This document shows positions 23,459-36,089 of a DNA stretch of 64,000 bases, in pieces. The position numbers and the translations under genes are program-made. Location of the stretch: the NCBI RefSeq assembly GCF_041146795.1, contig NC_135178.1:2954344-3018343 (forward strand), written 5' to 3'. The stretch comes from Maylandia zebra. Lineage: Eukaryota > Chordata > Actinopteri > Cichliformes > Cichlidae. Every line of letters starts with the position of its first letter. The stretch's first letter is position 1. The notes under the pieces are model-generated. The model ran no database searches, was not told the origin of the DNA, and saw only the letters and a program-made list of their open reading frames with translations.

Positions 23459-23852
23459 TTTTGGAATAACAGACTCCACTTTGACATGAAGAAAACTGAC
23501 AGGCTTCTAATGAATCCAACATTTCAAGATCAAAAAAATCTGCTGCCCAGAATTTTCGGGGAGGGAGGGGAAGAAGAGATTTCATTGGGACACAAGAAAA
23601 GTAGGGGACAGAAGCCAAGAAATCTGGCTTTTTCTTTGATATGCCACACCTTCAACTTCTGTGCCTGGCTCTGATGGCTTGATATTCTCCTAATTAATTT
23701 GTCTGCAGTTGGGTTACCTTGATGAAAGATTGCATTTGGAGGGAGAGAACACCTGGTAACATATGCTGCAGGGACTGATAGCGAGGCAACAGAGTGCCAG
23801 CTGCAGATAACAGACAGGACGATTCAGCACATTGTGTATATGTTTGGGAATG

Positions 23853-23854
<2 letters not shown>

Positions 23855-23921
<67 letters not shown>
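23855..23921 (+). repeat. (AC)n microsatellite
   Basis: About 67 bp of uninterrupted AC. Confidence 0.97.
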
Positions 23922-23925
<4 letters not shown>

Positions 23926-24502
23926 AAGTCATACAAGTGAGCTATATTATATCAAAATCATATGATAGTTATATAAAAATGTAAATTTCACAGTAATGCT
24001 CAGTATTAGTATTTACAGGCAATTTGAAAGCTAAATGTTGAGCACTTACAAAAATAAAAGAGGCTCAAAAATTTAGCAAAACTTGGTAACCACAAATATA
24101 AACTGTGACAGTGTCACCTGTGGATATTTCTTCTTTAAAATGGAAAAACAGTTCAAACAAGTTCTTAACACTTTTTGGGGTTTTCAGCATAAACTTTTCA
24201 AACGTGTGAAAATTCTATAAAAACAAGTTGACAATAGCTGAAGCAAAAACACACAAGCCCAGATGGGTCACCAATAAGTGTGGATGCTGAGAGAATAATA
24301 TCTGTTTGTGCAAAGAGAGTAAGCATTAAAAGTGGCCAAGTACATGTAACAATATAAAGTCTGCCATCTTGCATGTTTTCCCTGTGACTGCTCTCATCAT
24401 CTGATCTTGATGGGACTGCTATACATAGTAATACACTGTGTTACTTAAAAAGGTCAGTTTCAATATTCATTATTGGATAATAATCTTTACATGCTGACTG
24501 TG

Positions 24503-24505
<3 letters not shown>
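23922..24505. other. Unique AT-rich sequence, nothing recognised
   Basis: No repeat family, RNA gene or supported coding frame was seen between the AC and TA microsatellites. Confidence 0.45.

Positions 24506-24552
<47 letters not shown>
24506..24552 (+). repeat. (TA)n microsatellite
   Basis: About 47 bp of uninterrupted TA. Confidence 0.95.
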
Positions 24553-24556
<4 letters not shown>

Positions 24557-27269
24557 CTGCTGGGTAGCTTTATCTATAGTAATACAGGTAATATAGTTTC
24601 AATATAGTTTTATGATGAGTATAAAGCTGTGGAATAAATAAATATTTAATCATTTATTTTAATAACCCAAGTATTAAAAACGTGTACGATAAAGAACATG
24701 AACAAAGTCTTTTGACTCTGGAAATAAAATGAGCACACTGTACACACATATAATGTACAGGACATAATAGCAATATGTCACAATTTGAATCTGAAATTGA
24801 AGAAAATGGACATTAAAATGGACGTTAGTCTTCTAACTCTAGCGGTGATATATGGGAGTAGTCAGTCCGTCAGCTGAGCCAAGCCACTCAACATTCAGGA
24901 TCGGGTTTCTCTCAGGTCAACACAGAGCGAAGAGACGGAGCTCGGCTGGGGTTTGAAGATCGGCAGGTCCGCTGCTGAATACCACCTTGTGTTTTGGGTC
25001 CTGAGAGGAGCGCCCCAGCAGCTGCCCTCCTTCACGCCTGTTTGTCAAGAGCTGTCGATAAGTCCCGCGCTCGCTCTGCTTTAAAGGGGAGGGGGAGAAA
25101 AAGCTGAAATAGGATGCTTCCTGCCCTTTAACATGCCAGAGGCTTCGTTAAGGGAACCTGTGAAATCAGTTTAATAGGCTGACATCACCCCTGGGCCTCT
25201 GTGACCAGCCCCCCCTGAGACTCCCCTATCTTCTTTTTCTCTGTTTCTTCTTCCTCTTTCTTCTCTTGCCTTTTCTTGCCAATGCTCTTGTTATGTTATG
25301 GCTATGGATCGTCTTCTTCTTCTTCCTCTTGTTGTTTTATTTTCAGCTTTGATTTCCACTTCTAAACTCCTTTGTCATTATTTTTTTTATTTCAGCACAG
25401 CAGTTCCAGTTCCTACTGAGTCTAAATTGTGATGTCCTTATCTTTATTAGTTTCTCTTTCATTTCTGTTGTCCGTTTGTTCCCTTCTTCTTATATGTAAT
25501 TGTCTTTTCGGTTCCTCACATTTCCTTTCTTCTCTTTTCTTCGTCTTAAATCTTCCTCTCTGTGCGTTTTGCCTCAGCTGCAGTATTTTGTGGGGATCTA
25601 ACAGGGGGATAGCTCTATTTCTCATCATCTGACCTTGATGAAAACAGGGGAGCGAGCCAGTCTAAGAATGACCCTGAGTCTTCCTGAACCCACCTGACAT
25701 TAGTGAATAAAATATAGTGTGGGCCTCCTGTTGGGGACGGCTGCTGAAAAGGAGATCACTCCACCTCCTCTTATTTATTCTCTTTTCCTCTTTCTTCAGA
25801 CGCTAACGCTGGGAATGTGACGTTAATGTGCATACCGGCTGTTTGAACCACCGACCACAGGTCAGCCACTTTAATAGAGAGGTTCAAGCCTCTCTCAAAG
25901 GAATAGCAGCCCAACGCCTCCATTAATGTAGAGCAGGAATGTAGCCGTAAAACAGCACTTCCTCATGTAAGGTTTCCCTGGGAAGCACGGGGAGCCTGTT
26001 GTTTTATCGTCTATCCTGGAATATTACAGTTAAAATACAAAAAAAGGGAAAATAATTCCCATTATTCTTTAACTATGTGTCAAATGGTTTCGTGTTTGTT
26101 TGGATTTTTTGTTTCCGACTTGGAGCATGGAACAACTTTTACTTTATCTTCAGGTTACATCGCAAGAGGTTTGCAGTGGTTGCGGGTTGAGGGTTGCATC
26201 TGCCTTCTCTTCTCAGGGTTTTGCATGACTATTTATGTGCAGTGAATATTTTGTCTTCTGGATATGGTATGAGGATCTGTGTGTGCGTGTGTGTGTGCAG
26301 CATGGGTCCTGACACTGCCTAGATGGTTATGGCTGCCCATGGCTGTAGGCAGGCCTTGGGGGGTGCAGGCCCTCTCCTGGTGGGGATAAAAGCAGGAGGC
26401 ATCTGGCTCCAGCGGAGCTCCAAAAACTCAAAGTAGCCTAAGATCCCCTTCTCCTGGTTTAGCCAAACAAGCTGGACTAATCCCAACTATCAGGGGATGC
26501 TCTGTCAAAACAAGCAGCAGGGCCCTAAGGCAAGCCGATCCACTGAGCAGTGAAGGGCTGTGTAGAGAGGGAGAGAGGGAAGGAGGCCCTCCCATTAGCA
26601 TAATGCCTCTCGGTAGCGAGCTGGTGTGCTGGCCTGACAGGCAGAGCACAGGGGCACAGCGTCTCATAGGGGGTTTGGGCTCAGAGATGGGGCAGCCGAG
26701 GCAGCGGGGGCAGCAGTGAAGCTGTGAGAGCTTTCTGGCTTAAATCAGCGAGGGGTGAAACCCTGCCCAGCCTGCTGATGGCAGTTCCTCCTCTCTCTCT
26801 CACTCTCTTTCTTTCGGTTGCTCTCTTTTCCTCTTTCTCTGTGATTTCTGCTCCTCTGGCTTATTTTTAGCAGCCTTCATCCTCCAAAAGCAGGTTGGTC
26901 CTCTTCTCTCTGAATATGTAGGCCTATGCCCTGGGCTCACCGTCGTTCACCCAATTCACCAGCTACATCGCTATCTTGCAAAGCTATTCTGGGGCTGCTG
27001 ATCTTGTGTTGTGGCTACCTGCTGGAAAAGCAGCATTGAAAAAAAGCATTTGTGTCAGGAAAGAATGAAAAAACAAAGAACTGGTTGATGCACGATGCAC
27101 AATAAATATCACTCTACACATATGAAATATTGATTTAACATGCTCATTAGTCTCCATAGATCACTTTTGATATTCAGAGGACTCTTTTTGCTCTTAAAGT
27201 CTTTGGTATCAATGTTATCAAGCACTGAAAATGTGCGCAAATCATGCAAAGCCACTCTGTCTCCTTTTG
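24553..27269. other. Transposon-poor unique stretch
   Basis: No recognised mobile element in about 2.7 kb, unusual for this window. It contains a GC-richer segment (24880-25210, with CTTTAAAGGGG and GGGAACCTGTG motifs), a T/C-rich segment (25210-25330) and another GC-rich segment (26300-26720). No coding frame is supported. Such gaps can mark regulatory DNA or the 5' part of a gene, but I cannot tell which. Confidence 0.35.
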
Positions 27270-27500
27270 TCATTTAATTTTGTATATGCAGAATGGCTAA
27301 ATGAAACAAATGAGCTAGCTGTATGTGTTATTAGCCCTAATGGGAACATAATGGGGTTAGCCCAGGCCACATAATAATGAATATCAATATCAGCAGCTCA
27401 GCCTTTTATTAAAGCCTTACATCATCTCTCTGACACTCAATTTAAGAGGGGCCCAAATATCCAGGGAGGTATCAGGCTGTTGCAGGAATGTTGCAGTGCC
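27270..27500. promoter_or_regulatory. Candidate conserved non-coding element (unverified)
   Basis: The segment is rich in TAAT/ATTA-type and ATGCAGA motifs (TTATTAGCCCTAATGG, CATAATAATGAATATC), is free of simple repeats and has no long open frame. The style is that of developmental enhancers in vertebrates. No alignment was possible. Confidence 0.25.
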
Positions 27501-27769
27501 TTGCTTTTCTAAGATATGGAGTTTTTATTGTTTATAGACTCAGACTGATTGAAGTTTGTCACTGTTATTAGTCACATTAGCAGCTTTTCATTAGCTATAG
27601 ACTCAGTATTTATGATTTCTGAGTGTCTGTTGGAAGCTACAGCTTAACTAAAAGATCCTTTTAAAAATAGGAAACCCTGCTGTCTGCCTCGAGTCCAGCC
27701 AGTCCTGCTGGGACTGTACTTGGAGAGGATCCAGTTGATTATCATTTCAGCCCTCTGTCACTCATAAAG

Positions 27770-27960
27770 AAGGCAGGTTCCAGGGCCCAATTATCTTTGA
27801 AAACCCAACCATGGAAGCTGGATATGATCAATGAGACCAATGCCAGCGTCGATATGCTCCGAGTCAAGCCTATTGATCAGTGGATGCGCATAGACAGACG
27901 TTGTGAGCTGTATAATGTCAGGAGGGCCAACGGGGCTGGAGGGGAGGCGGCAGCGTCGGT
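27770..27960. promoter_or_regulatory. Candidate conserved element overlapping an open frame
   Basis: The sequence is of high complexity with TGATCAATGAGACC and CCTATTGATCAGTGG. An open frame runs from 27797 to 28081 on the plus strand (94 codons) with no recognised domain and no evident acceptor before it. It could be a regulatory element or an unrecognised exon. I favour neither strongly. Confidence 0.22.
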
Positions 27961-29020
27961 GGAGAGGGGAGTGAACGAGGGGCGTAGCTGTAGTATCAGA
28001 AGCCTCAGGTGTACAGCATCAGGAAGAAGCAATGACAGTGTTCTGGGCCTCAAGGCCCTCTGGGAGGGGATTAGGACCTGACCGGCCTCCCAGCCTCCCA
28101 GTTCACAGCAGCAGGGTGACGAGCCATCCCAGCAGCTCCTCCCACAGCCGCCACCACAATAAAAAGTCTGGCTCAGTTGCAGGTTCTGACACAATAAAGC
28201 ACCGAGGACAACAATCCTCTCACCTCAAGGGACTAGGACACACATACACTCACCCTTACAAACACACAAGCTGAGAAAACTGTTCCTGTCTCGTCGCTCT
28301 GCTCCAAACTCCTGAGAGACATTTCTCTGCTGCGTTGTGTCTTTTCAAACTAAATCACTGCATATGTATTATTCTTTGAATGAAAGCTCCTTCTATATCG
28401 AATTAAACACATTTACTGCCAAACTGAAATTTCAGAATATGCATAAAACCCTTTTACTTACTTTTTGGGGGGGATATTTTCACTATGATTACTGAACTAC
28501 AACAATTGGCACTGTTTCTATAGAAACCAAATGTTTTATGTTTTGTGCCACTATGTGATTTAAAACTAAAATCACTGACAATATACATAATTAAGCTTCA
28601 TGGGTCACATTAGCTGGGAAAAAATGTCTCAATCTATAGTTTGTGGCATCACCACTGTCACACTGAGAACAGGCCAGTGAGACGGGCTTGTCATTTCTCT
28701 TTTTCCACAGCCTTTTGCTAAAGTTTTTAGTGCCTTAACACGATTAGTGAATGAAAGCAAAAGTAAAATATGAATGAAATTAATAATCCAGTTAATAACC
28801 AACCTTGTGCATTCCCAGTATGCTTAAAATCTTTGTTGGATTTGCACAGAAATAAAGGTTACAAAGGTTAAAGATGATACGTTTTACCGTACAACAAACA
28901 GTGTTTCAGAAGAAGTGTGCTTAACCCTTAAAAACCTGAACCATGAAGTAACAGCCAGAAATCTTTCATTTTTGATAATGGAGTGTTTGTTGAACCTTTA
29001 GACAAAATATATAAAAATAT
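27961..29020. other. Unique sequence, nothing recognised
   Basis: A GC-rich first part (to 28160), then AT-rich DNA. No gene or element was recognised. Confidence 0.4.
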
Positions 29021-29134
29021 CCATCCATCCATCTATTCGCTTCCACTTATCCTTTTCAGGGTCGCGGGGGGCACTGGAGCCTATCCCAGCCGTCATAGGG
29101 CGAGAGGCGGGGTATAAAAATATATACCCCGCCT
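29021..29134 (+). repeat. Dispersed fish repeat fragment ending in a self fold-back
   Basis: CCATCCATCC, CAGGGTCGCGGGGGGC, GGAGCCTATCCCAGCC and GGGCGAGAGGCGGGGTA appear in the order I recall for a very common teleost repeat. The usual continuation (ACACCCTGG) is replaced: the last 12 bases (29105-29116) are followed after 6 nt by their perfect reverse complement (29123-29134). Confidence 0.65.
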
Positions 29135-30575
29135 ATATATAAAAATATATAAAATTTTAATCTGCATACATGACTTTTAATTTGTATCACATTTGCTGCA
29201 TAAGCCATATTTTTTGCAATTTAGTCATTAAAAATTTGTCATGCAATTTATATCATTTTTTGAGGGTAAGAAAAAGTCATGCTGATGATGTAGAAGTCTC
29301 AAAAACTCACAAAAACAAATGAATCAAATAGGATAAGCTTGGTTTTAAAGAGTTAAATAGTCACATCTCTGTTTTTTTCAAAACAATGGTTAGCTTGCTT
29401 ACATTCTGCTTGAAAGTGGTTTTAAAGTCAGCTGTGAACGCGACTCGGTGCATCATATTTGGCTTATTTTTCCAGTGTAACCATTAAAAGGTAGATTTTT
29501 GGAGGTGGAGGGGAAAAACACCTTTTTTCCAGGATATTTATATAATATATATAAAATCTTTGGTATTAGTGTGGCTAAAATATGTGCGTAATTATTGTGG
29601 ATACAAAACTGCAAAATGTTTGTTTTTAGGTGGGAATTGTAAAATATGGCCTTATGGGTGGATTTTAGGATGAACACCCAACAGAAGCGGTCCTGTTAGT
29701 AACACGTGCAATAGAAGTGAATGACATGAAATGAGCTGAAGGATTTGTCATAGGAACGCTCCCTTAGATCTGGTTTGTAATACCAGTATGGTTTTGTGGG
29801 TTATTCATTTTAAATGAATATGAGAATAAGCTCTGATTTCTTTCTGGGTTTGCAGCAGAGTTAACATAACCTCCAATACTTCAACCCCCGGCTGAAGGAA
29901 ATCTGTTTTCCATTTTGCTACCAAGCCCCAAAAGCAGCATCGTCATCTCAGTAATGATGGACAATTATTGCCCTCAGATAGTTTTATGATAAAGCGTCGT
30001 TAAAAGTAAAGGTGCAATCGTTTCACTGAAGTAACCTTTGTGTACACCACTTTGAGTGTGAGACTAATGACGGCCGGCGCTGTGTGACTGATTAGACATG
30101 GGGACATATATCTGTATCTGCAGCATGGAGGAACTGAATTCAATACATTGTAATACGGACAGAGCGGGGGAACAAGCAGTTAATTTAATGATCATAAAAC
30201 TATTCAGAGGCATAGTAAGATCAATGGCCCCGCTGAGTTAGTCTCTTATCCTTCTTTAAGAAAAACAGGAAGGGCTGAAGTTGTTTATCTCCATCAGGTC
30301 CGATTTTAAAAATGCATATAAAAGCTGTTTTTGGTCAGACAGCTTTCCACGTCTCCTACAGGGCAAAAACACATTTCCTAGGTGAAGTAAAGTTCACTCT
30401 GTCACTAATACGAGACGCCACCTTCACACTTTGTCCTCTGATTATTTCACTTCTTAATTTTTAGGAATATAGTAGATTTAACATGAATTTTAATGAGTGT
30501 GATGTATGCATTTTGGTTCATATTGATGGTGAGGTCACTGGAGAGGGATAACGCCAAAGGCTAAATGTGGATTGG

Positions 30576-30577
<2 letters not shown>
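29135..30577. other. AT-rich unique sequence, nothing recognised
   Basis: Begins with a near-duplicate of TATAAAAATATATA next to the fold-back. Otherwise there is no recognisable gene or element. Confidence 0.4.

Positions 30578-30656
<79 letters not shown>
30578..30656 (+). repeat. (GT)n microsatellite
   Basis: About 79 bp of uninterrupted GT, followed by a short GA-rich stretch. Confidence 0.97.
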
Positions 30657-30661
<5 letters not shown>

Positions 30662-33009
30662 GAGAGAGACAGAGAAAGAGGAGGACAACAAACTGCAGCC
30701 AGAACTCCTCATGCAAATACTGGGCTACCAGGAGAAAGAGTGAAAAAAAAGAGCTTCATGAATTAATCTCTCCACTTCCACTTCTTTTTGCTAAAGGCAG
30801 TCTTCCTCCCCAGCTTGAGTCTTGCTTCTCCTGGCGTCAGGGAAATTAATTAGCTGTTTGTCATCCCAAGCTCAAATGGGGGAACTGGGAGAAGACTTGA
30901 GACTCAATGGCAGAGAGGCAGCACACTGACTGGGATGGACTGGGGGCTGACTGGTTGGTTGGATGCTTGACAGGCAGGCTGGGATATGACACTGCAGGTG
31001 CTGCTGCTGACTCTCCCAGTTTCCTTCTCCTCCCCCTCCCCTCCTGAGCCTGGACCAGGGTTTGCCCGTCAGCCCAACCTCAATGTGTGCTTTAAAAGAG
31101 GCACCAGCTCACTGTTCTTTGTGAAGATAGAAGACAGAGAGAAGGGAAAAGCTACTTTTTTGTGTTATTAAAGGAGGACAGGTGGTATTCTCTTTCACTG
31201 AGCCTTAGGAAATACAGCCTAATGTTAGCCAAGGCTGCTTTCATGGCCTCGGGCTACAGCAGGGACGGAGATAGCAGGCAGCAGGTACTTGCTGCCATGG
31301 GGTAGATTTAGCAGCGGTGTGAAGCTTCCGATTTAGCCCCACCACACACGCTTCCCTGCTTTGTTATTTGATCGAGGCAGGTAACTTTCATCACTTCTAT
31401 CACAGTATAGAGCATTAGGACTTTCGACAAGATTAAGTTGAAAGTTTGGTTATAAGTTTGATGGAAACTTGTTAAGACCACAGGAGGTGGCTTAAAAATG
31501 CTCCTTTCAGTGGTTGTTTTTCACATTACAGGATGTAATATACACAGTTTTCAGATACAGTGCTTGACACATCGTATTAGACCATCTTCACAGACCACCT
31601 GCCATACAAACAAGAAATCTAAATATTTTAGAAATATTTCAAAAACCTGTTTAAAAGTTACTGAATTTGCAGAGATTTCTCTGAGCGTTCAGAAGTAAAT
31701 GAAGCATAATATATAAAAACATTAAAAACAAGGTTTTTTTTGCTTTTGTGTGAAAAATTGAATTTGAAATTTGGATAACAACAATAACCATAATTTAGTG
31801 TTCACTATATACTGAATGTGAAGTCATTGATTAAATATTTAAGATTAAAATGTTGACTAGAGAGCACATACACATGAATTAATGATTACAAATACATAAA
31901 AATGATTTTGGTAATTACTAATACTGTTAGAGAAACTGTGTGATGGTCTAATAAATTTGACATGTCACTGAGTCCAGTATGTGTGTGAAATTCATGAACT
32001 GGCATCTCCGATGAACACTTTACAGGAAAAGAGAAAAAGAAGCATTTGACCTCATTTAGTCACGAAAATTATAGTTAAAGATATTTTATATTAGGCCGCT
32101 TGACTCTGACTTCGATGACACTGATTAAACGAGATACATCATGACGACAAGGAGCCACTGTGGCGATAGAAGATATATTTATAGATATTTTACTGTACAA
32201 CACTGAACCTGTTTGGGACTCCTGAACTTGTCATGTGAAGATGTTGATATATCCTATTCCCTCCTCATAGGTCGCGATCGAGGCGATGACCAGGCAAACA
32301 GTAAATGCAGAACTGGTTCAGCTTTGGCTCAACGAGAAGAAAATAGTCTTCCAAAGCTTTGCATTTTTTTTAATTTAACCTTTATTTACGCAGGTATTTC
32401 CATTGAGACTCAATGTCTCATGTGCAAGAGAGACCTGCTCCAGACAAACATGTTAGCTGTAGCAGCTGGTGGAGATCTTTCTGCATCTTTCTGGTATTTT
32501 TCCTTCAGACCACATAATAAACAACAACAAAAAAACCCCAAAAAAACAAAACAAGTGTTTTGTTTTGTCTGAACAGTGCTTTTTTTTTTTTTTTGTGACT
32601 CCCAAAAGCACAACATTCCCTCTGAGCATCGTTGTATGTCGGTTTAAAATGCTGCTGCCTTCTCTTGATCAGCTGAGGATGCAATTACTCTGCATGTGTG
32701 TGTAATATATAGAACTGTGTGTGTGCAATGAGACCAGTTATACTTACTGCAAGTTTGTATTGTGTAGCCTTTATGTGGCTCCAAGAGTTCAGCTCGTAAA
32801 CGGACTGATTTTTACTCTGACACTTTCTAATGATGGGCTTTTTTGGGGGAATGCATCCGTTGTGTGAGTATCAGCTCATGCAGTGCATGTATCTATGCAT
32901 GTATGTGTATACCTGTCTTTGTTGTACTGGAAGTGGACGGGCTCCTTCAACTGGCGTCCACGATGTGTGTGTGTTGTCTTGTATTTGTTGTCTTTGTTGT
33001 GTGCCTCTA
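30657..33009. other. Unique sequence, nothing recognised
   Basis: No mobile element was seen. Open frames such as 30986-31171 and 32213-32572 have no recognisable domain. A T run lies at 32580-32594. Confidence 0.4.
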
Positions 33010-33300
33010 ATCCCCAAGTCCCCGAGGCTCCAGGGGAACAGCTGAAGCAGGGGCAGCAGTGGCTTGTCAGCCCGGGGCTCCCGCTGCTCCTCTCCCTTTC
33101 ACTGTTCCCCATATGGTCCTGCAGCGCCAGGTCCCTGGGGGCCTGTTAGCGCCGCACCACCCAGGCCTGCGCCCTGCCACCAGGCCCCTCTCGCCTCCTG
33201 TCTCACCCCAGCACCGGAGCCCGCCGTCACCCCTCCGTCCCCTCTACCCTCTCTGCCTTTGTGGTACCCCTCCCTCCTCTTCTTTTGATTGTCTGGATCA
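33010..33300 (+). other. GC-rich patch with open frames, possible exon
   Basis: The GC content rises sharply against AT-rich surroundings, and one plus-strand frame (33059-33313) is open and rich in Pro, Ser and Leu (for example RPLSPPVSPQHRSP). Several AG dinucleotides follow a T/G-rich stretch at 32965-33005, but the tract is not a clean pyrimidine run and I see no strong donor after it. The frame matches no protein I recognise. It could be an exon of a proline-rich host protein or simply a GC-rich unique segment. Confidence 0.2.
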
Positions 33301-35564
33301 TGTCTCGATGTGAACCCAGATCTTTCCTCCTCATTTCGTTGTCTTCTGTTAACCACACACAACACCCCCTCCCCCTTTTCTTTCTTCCTCTGCCACTTAA
33401 TTGATGGTTTTTTTCTTCTTTGCCCTCATCTGTCTCCTATTTCTCCAGGCTGTGTCCTCCTTTGCAGTGTACTGAAGTTAATACATGGATTTATGCCTCC
33501 CATTACATGTATGAATTACCTCCTTTTCCTCCCTGCAAGAAAAGTTTTTGGAGAAACCGTGAAGCTGCAACCAATATCACGGCATCGGCACTCTTCGTAC
33601 ATGAAGCTAATGGAGCACCGGTCAGCCAGCGGCCCAGCACTACTTGCAGCCCCCAGAGCTGAGGCTCCCTGTCTCTTTAAAGAGTGATTTAAAGTCTCTG
33701 GGCTCTATACAGACCTTGCTGCTAGAAATTACGCGTCTCTAAATCAGCTGTCACTCCCTCTCGGGGATTACTAGGGATTTATAAATGAACAGGGAGTGCT
33801 GTTTCACACAAGTTATCAAACAGATCATAAAACACCATCTCTGGGATTTGACTGTTTGGTTACCCATGTTGGAGCTGCAACTTATGGTAATGCTGCTGCT
33901 TCTCAGAGTGTTTGCACTAGAGACAAGATTTCTGTGATGAAGGTTTTTTTCCTTTTCCCATTTTGAAAGTGAAATTTGGCTGATCTGATCTGAGTAACTC
34001 TCCTCACACCAACACACAGCTAATTTTCCTTAAATGAATCCAGGCAGATATGACGATGCCGTCGACATGTCACATGAGAGGATCTCCTCCTGTCCAGGTC
34101 TTTCAGTTCATACTCATGGCGTCTGATTTATCATATTGATTTGCCATGAGTTTTATCATACACCAGGCGTTTCTGATCACATCAAATGTTAATCTGACAA
34201 AAAAAGAAAAAAAAAAGAAGAAGAAAAAAAGGCTTTTCTGGCTCAGTTTGAGTGGAGCCACAAATTGAGTCCTAGCGCCCCCTGTTGATGGCATCAGCAC
34301 AGTGTCAAACCTCATCACACCTCTGGACTCCTACAACTCCTACATTTCCTTTTTTTTTTTTTCAAAAAAACCCAAAAACAAACAAACAAACAAACAAACA
34401 AAGGAAACGTGCAAGTGAACATGCGTAAACAATGCATGCATGCACAGATATCCTTCTTCCCAAAATCTGTGGTTCTACGGAACTCAAACATCTCCTCAGG
34501 CTGACAGGGAAACCCTTACACAGTCTTAATGTGCAATATTTGCCCAATAAAGGTTTTATGTTTTTCTTCCAGGTTTTCACCTCTGAGCTAAGATCAAACT
34601 TCTCTGTTGTTGCTCCACATAAAGTAATATCCAGCAGTTGACAGAGAAGTCGGAGATAAGTCTAGTTCAAGTCTACTGTCATTGTTTTCTTATTGATCTT
34701 TTATTTTTTGTATTTATGCGATATATAATTCCAGTATTAATATATGAATATGTTAATATATTTCATTTAACTGCAAATTAGTTTTTGATCCTCTCCTATT
34801 GTTCTAAATGTGCTCTTTGAATTTAAATGACTTGACCTTAAAATAATATTTTCCACACAAAATATTTAAGTATCTTCTATATATCACACATTTTAGTGTA
34901 ATGCCATATTGCTGCTAATGCTCTTGCACCCTTGTAAAATGCACTTTATCAAATAACAAGGCCCATTTTGCAGTTTCATACAAATGCAGCAACAGTAAAC
35001 ATGGTAGTAAAACTTTCAGACTAAAGATGAAAAAAAAATCAAGACTTCAGCAAAAAAGCTTTTTTTTAAACTGGTGATTCTCAACATGCTTGAACGGTTC
35101 ATTAAAGTCAATTTCAATGTGACTGGATTCTCACCCTGATTAAGTTAACTATGTTTTCAACATGGTGTATAAAGCAATCTAAAAATATCATTTTCAGTTC
35201 AGTTAATTTCAGTCACTTTATTTTGCATCATCTCAATAGTCTGACATTTTTCCCTGTCAGATTTAAATAGTCATCGGCTGTAACACCTAAGAGTTTGTCT
35301 CAGTTGAGTCTAAGCCTATCAAAGCCTGCAGTTACCTTTATTATTTACATCACAGCTGTCCCTCAGAGCCAAAAGGAAAAGTCACAATTGCTTGCTTTGC
35401 TTTTAAACTGAAGGTCGACCCAAAAGTAAATTCTGATAAGATAATGTTGTACTGTTTTTTTTGTTTTGTTTTTTCAATGTACTGGGAAATCAAAATGCTG
35501 ATCTTGAGCGCCCCATCCCTGGATTTATACAGCTTGATGAAAGTCCTTGCTTTTTTAGTTTTGC
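33301..35564. other. Unique sequence with minor simple repeats
   Basis: A (CAAA)n run lies at about 34371-34402 and A/G-rich tracts at 34198-34232. Open frames at 33289-33687 and 34103-34641 are without recognisable domains. Confidence 0.4.
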
Positions 35565-35635
35565 TACAGATTTAAACCTACGACCGTCTTGCTGTGAGGC
35601 AACAGTTCTAAAAAGAGCTCCACCGTGCTGCCATT
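35565..35635 (+). repeat. Dispersed fish repeat, 3' edge fragment
   Basis: CTACGACCGTCTTGCTGTGAGG and CCACCGTGCTGCC resemble the far end of the repeat family seen at 29021 and 61628. It is heavily decayed. Confidence 0.45.
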
Positions 35636-35874
35636 GAATATCAGCTATGCCAAAAAAAGTTTCCAGTTAGCTGAGAAACACAAGCAGTGGAGGAATTTTT
35701 CAAATCATTTCTTTTGGAAAAGAAACAATAAAATGAAAACACCTCAGTACACATAAAACTGTATTATTGAAAAATTAAAGTGCATCAAAAGTAAAACTGT
35801 AAATACTTTATATTTTCTTTAAAGTCCACAATTAAATTTTATAAATCATGTTCAGAGTGTTAGCGACCAGTTTG

Positions 35875-35965
35875 TACCATTCTTCTTGCCCTATGACAGC
35901 TGGGGTATGCTCCAGCACCACCATGACCTGTGAGGGAGGGAGGGATGCATGGATGGATGGAGTGG
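35875..35965 (-). repeat. Dispersed fish repeat fragment, reverse orientation
   Basis: CCCTATGACAGCTGGGGTATGC followed within 60 nt by GGATGGATGGA is the reverse of the beginning of the 29021 repeat. No coding potential. Confidence 0.5.
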
Positions 35966-36089
35966 CTGTCCTGTGGGTAAGAGTTGTTTATGAACCTGGG
36001 CCTACATTAAAATATATTAATAACAAAAATCAGCTTAATAAAAAGACTCAAAGGTAGAGTGTTGGCAAAAAAGCTGGCTAAACTTTACC

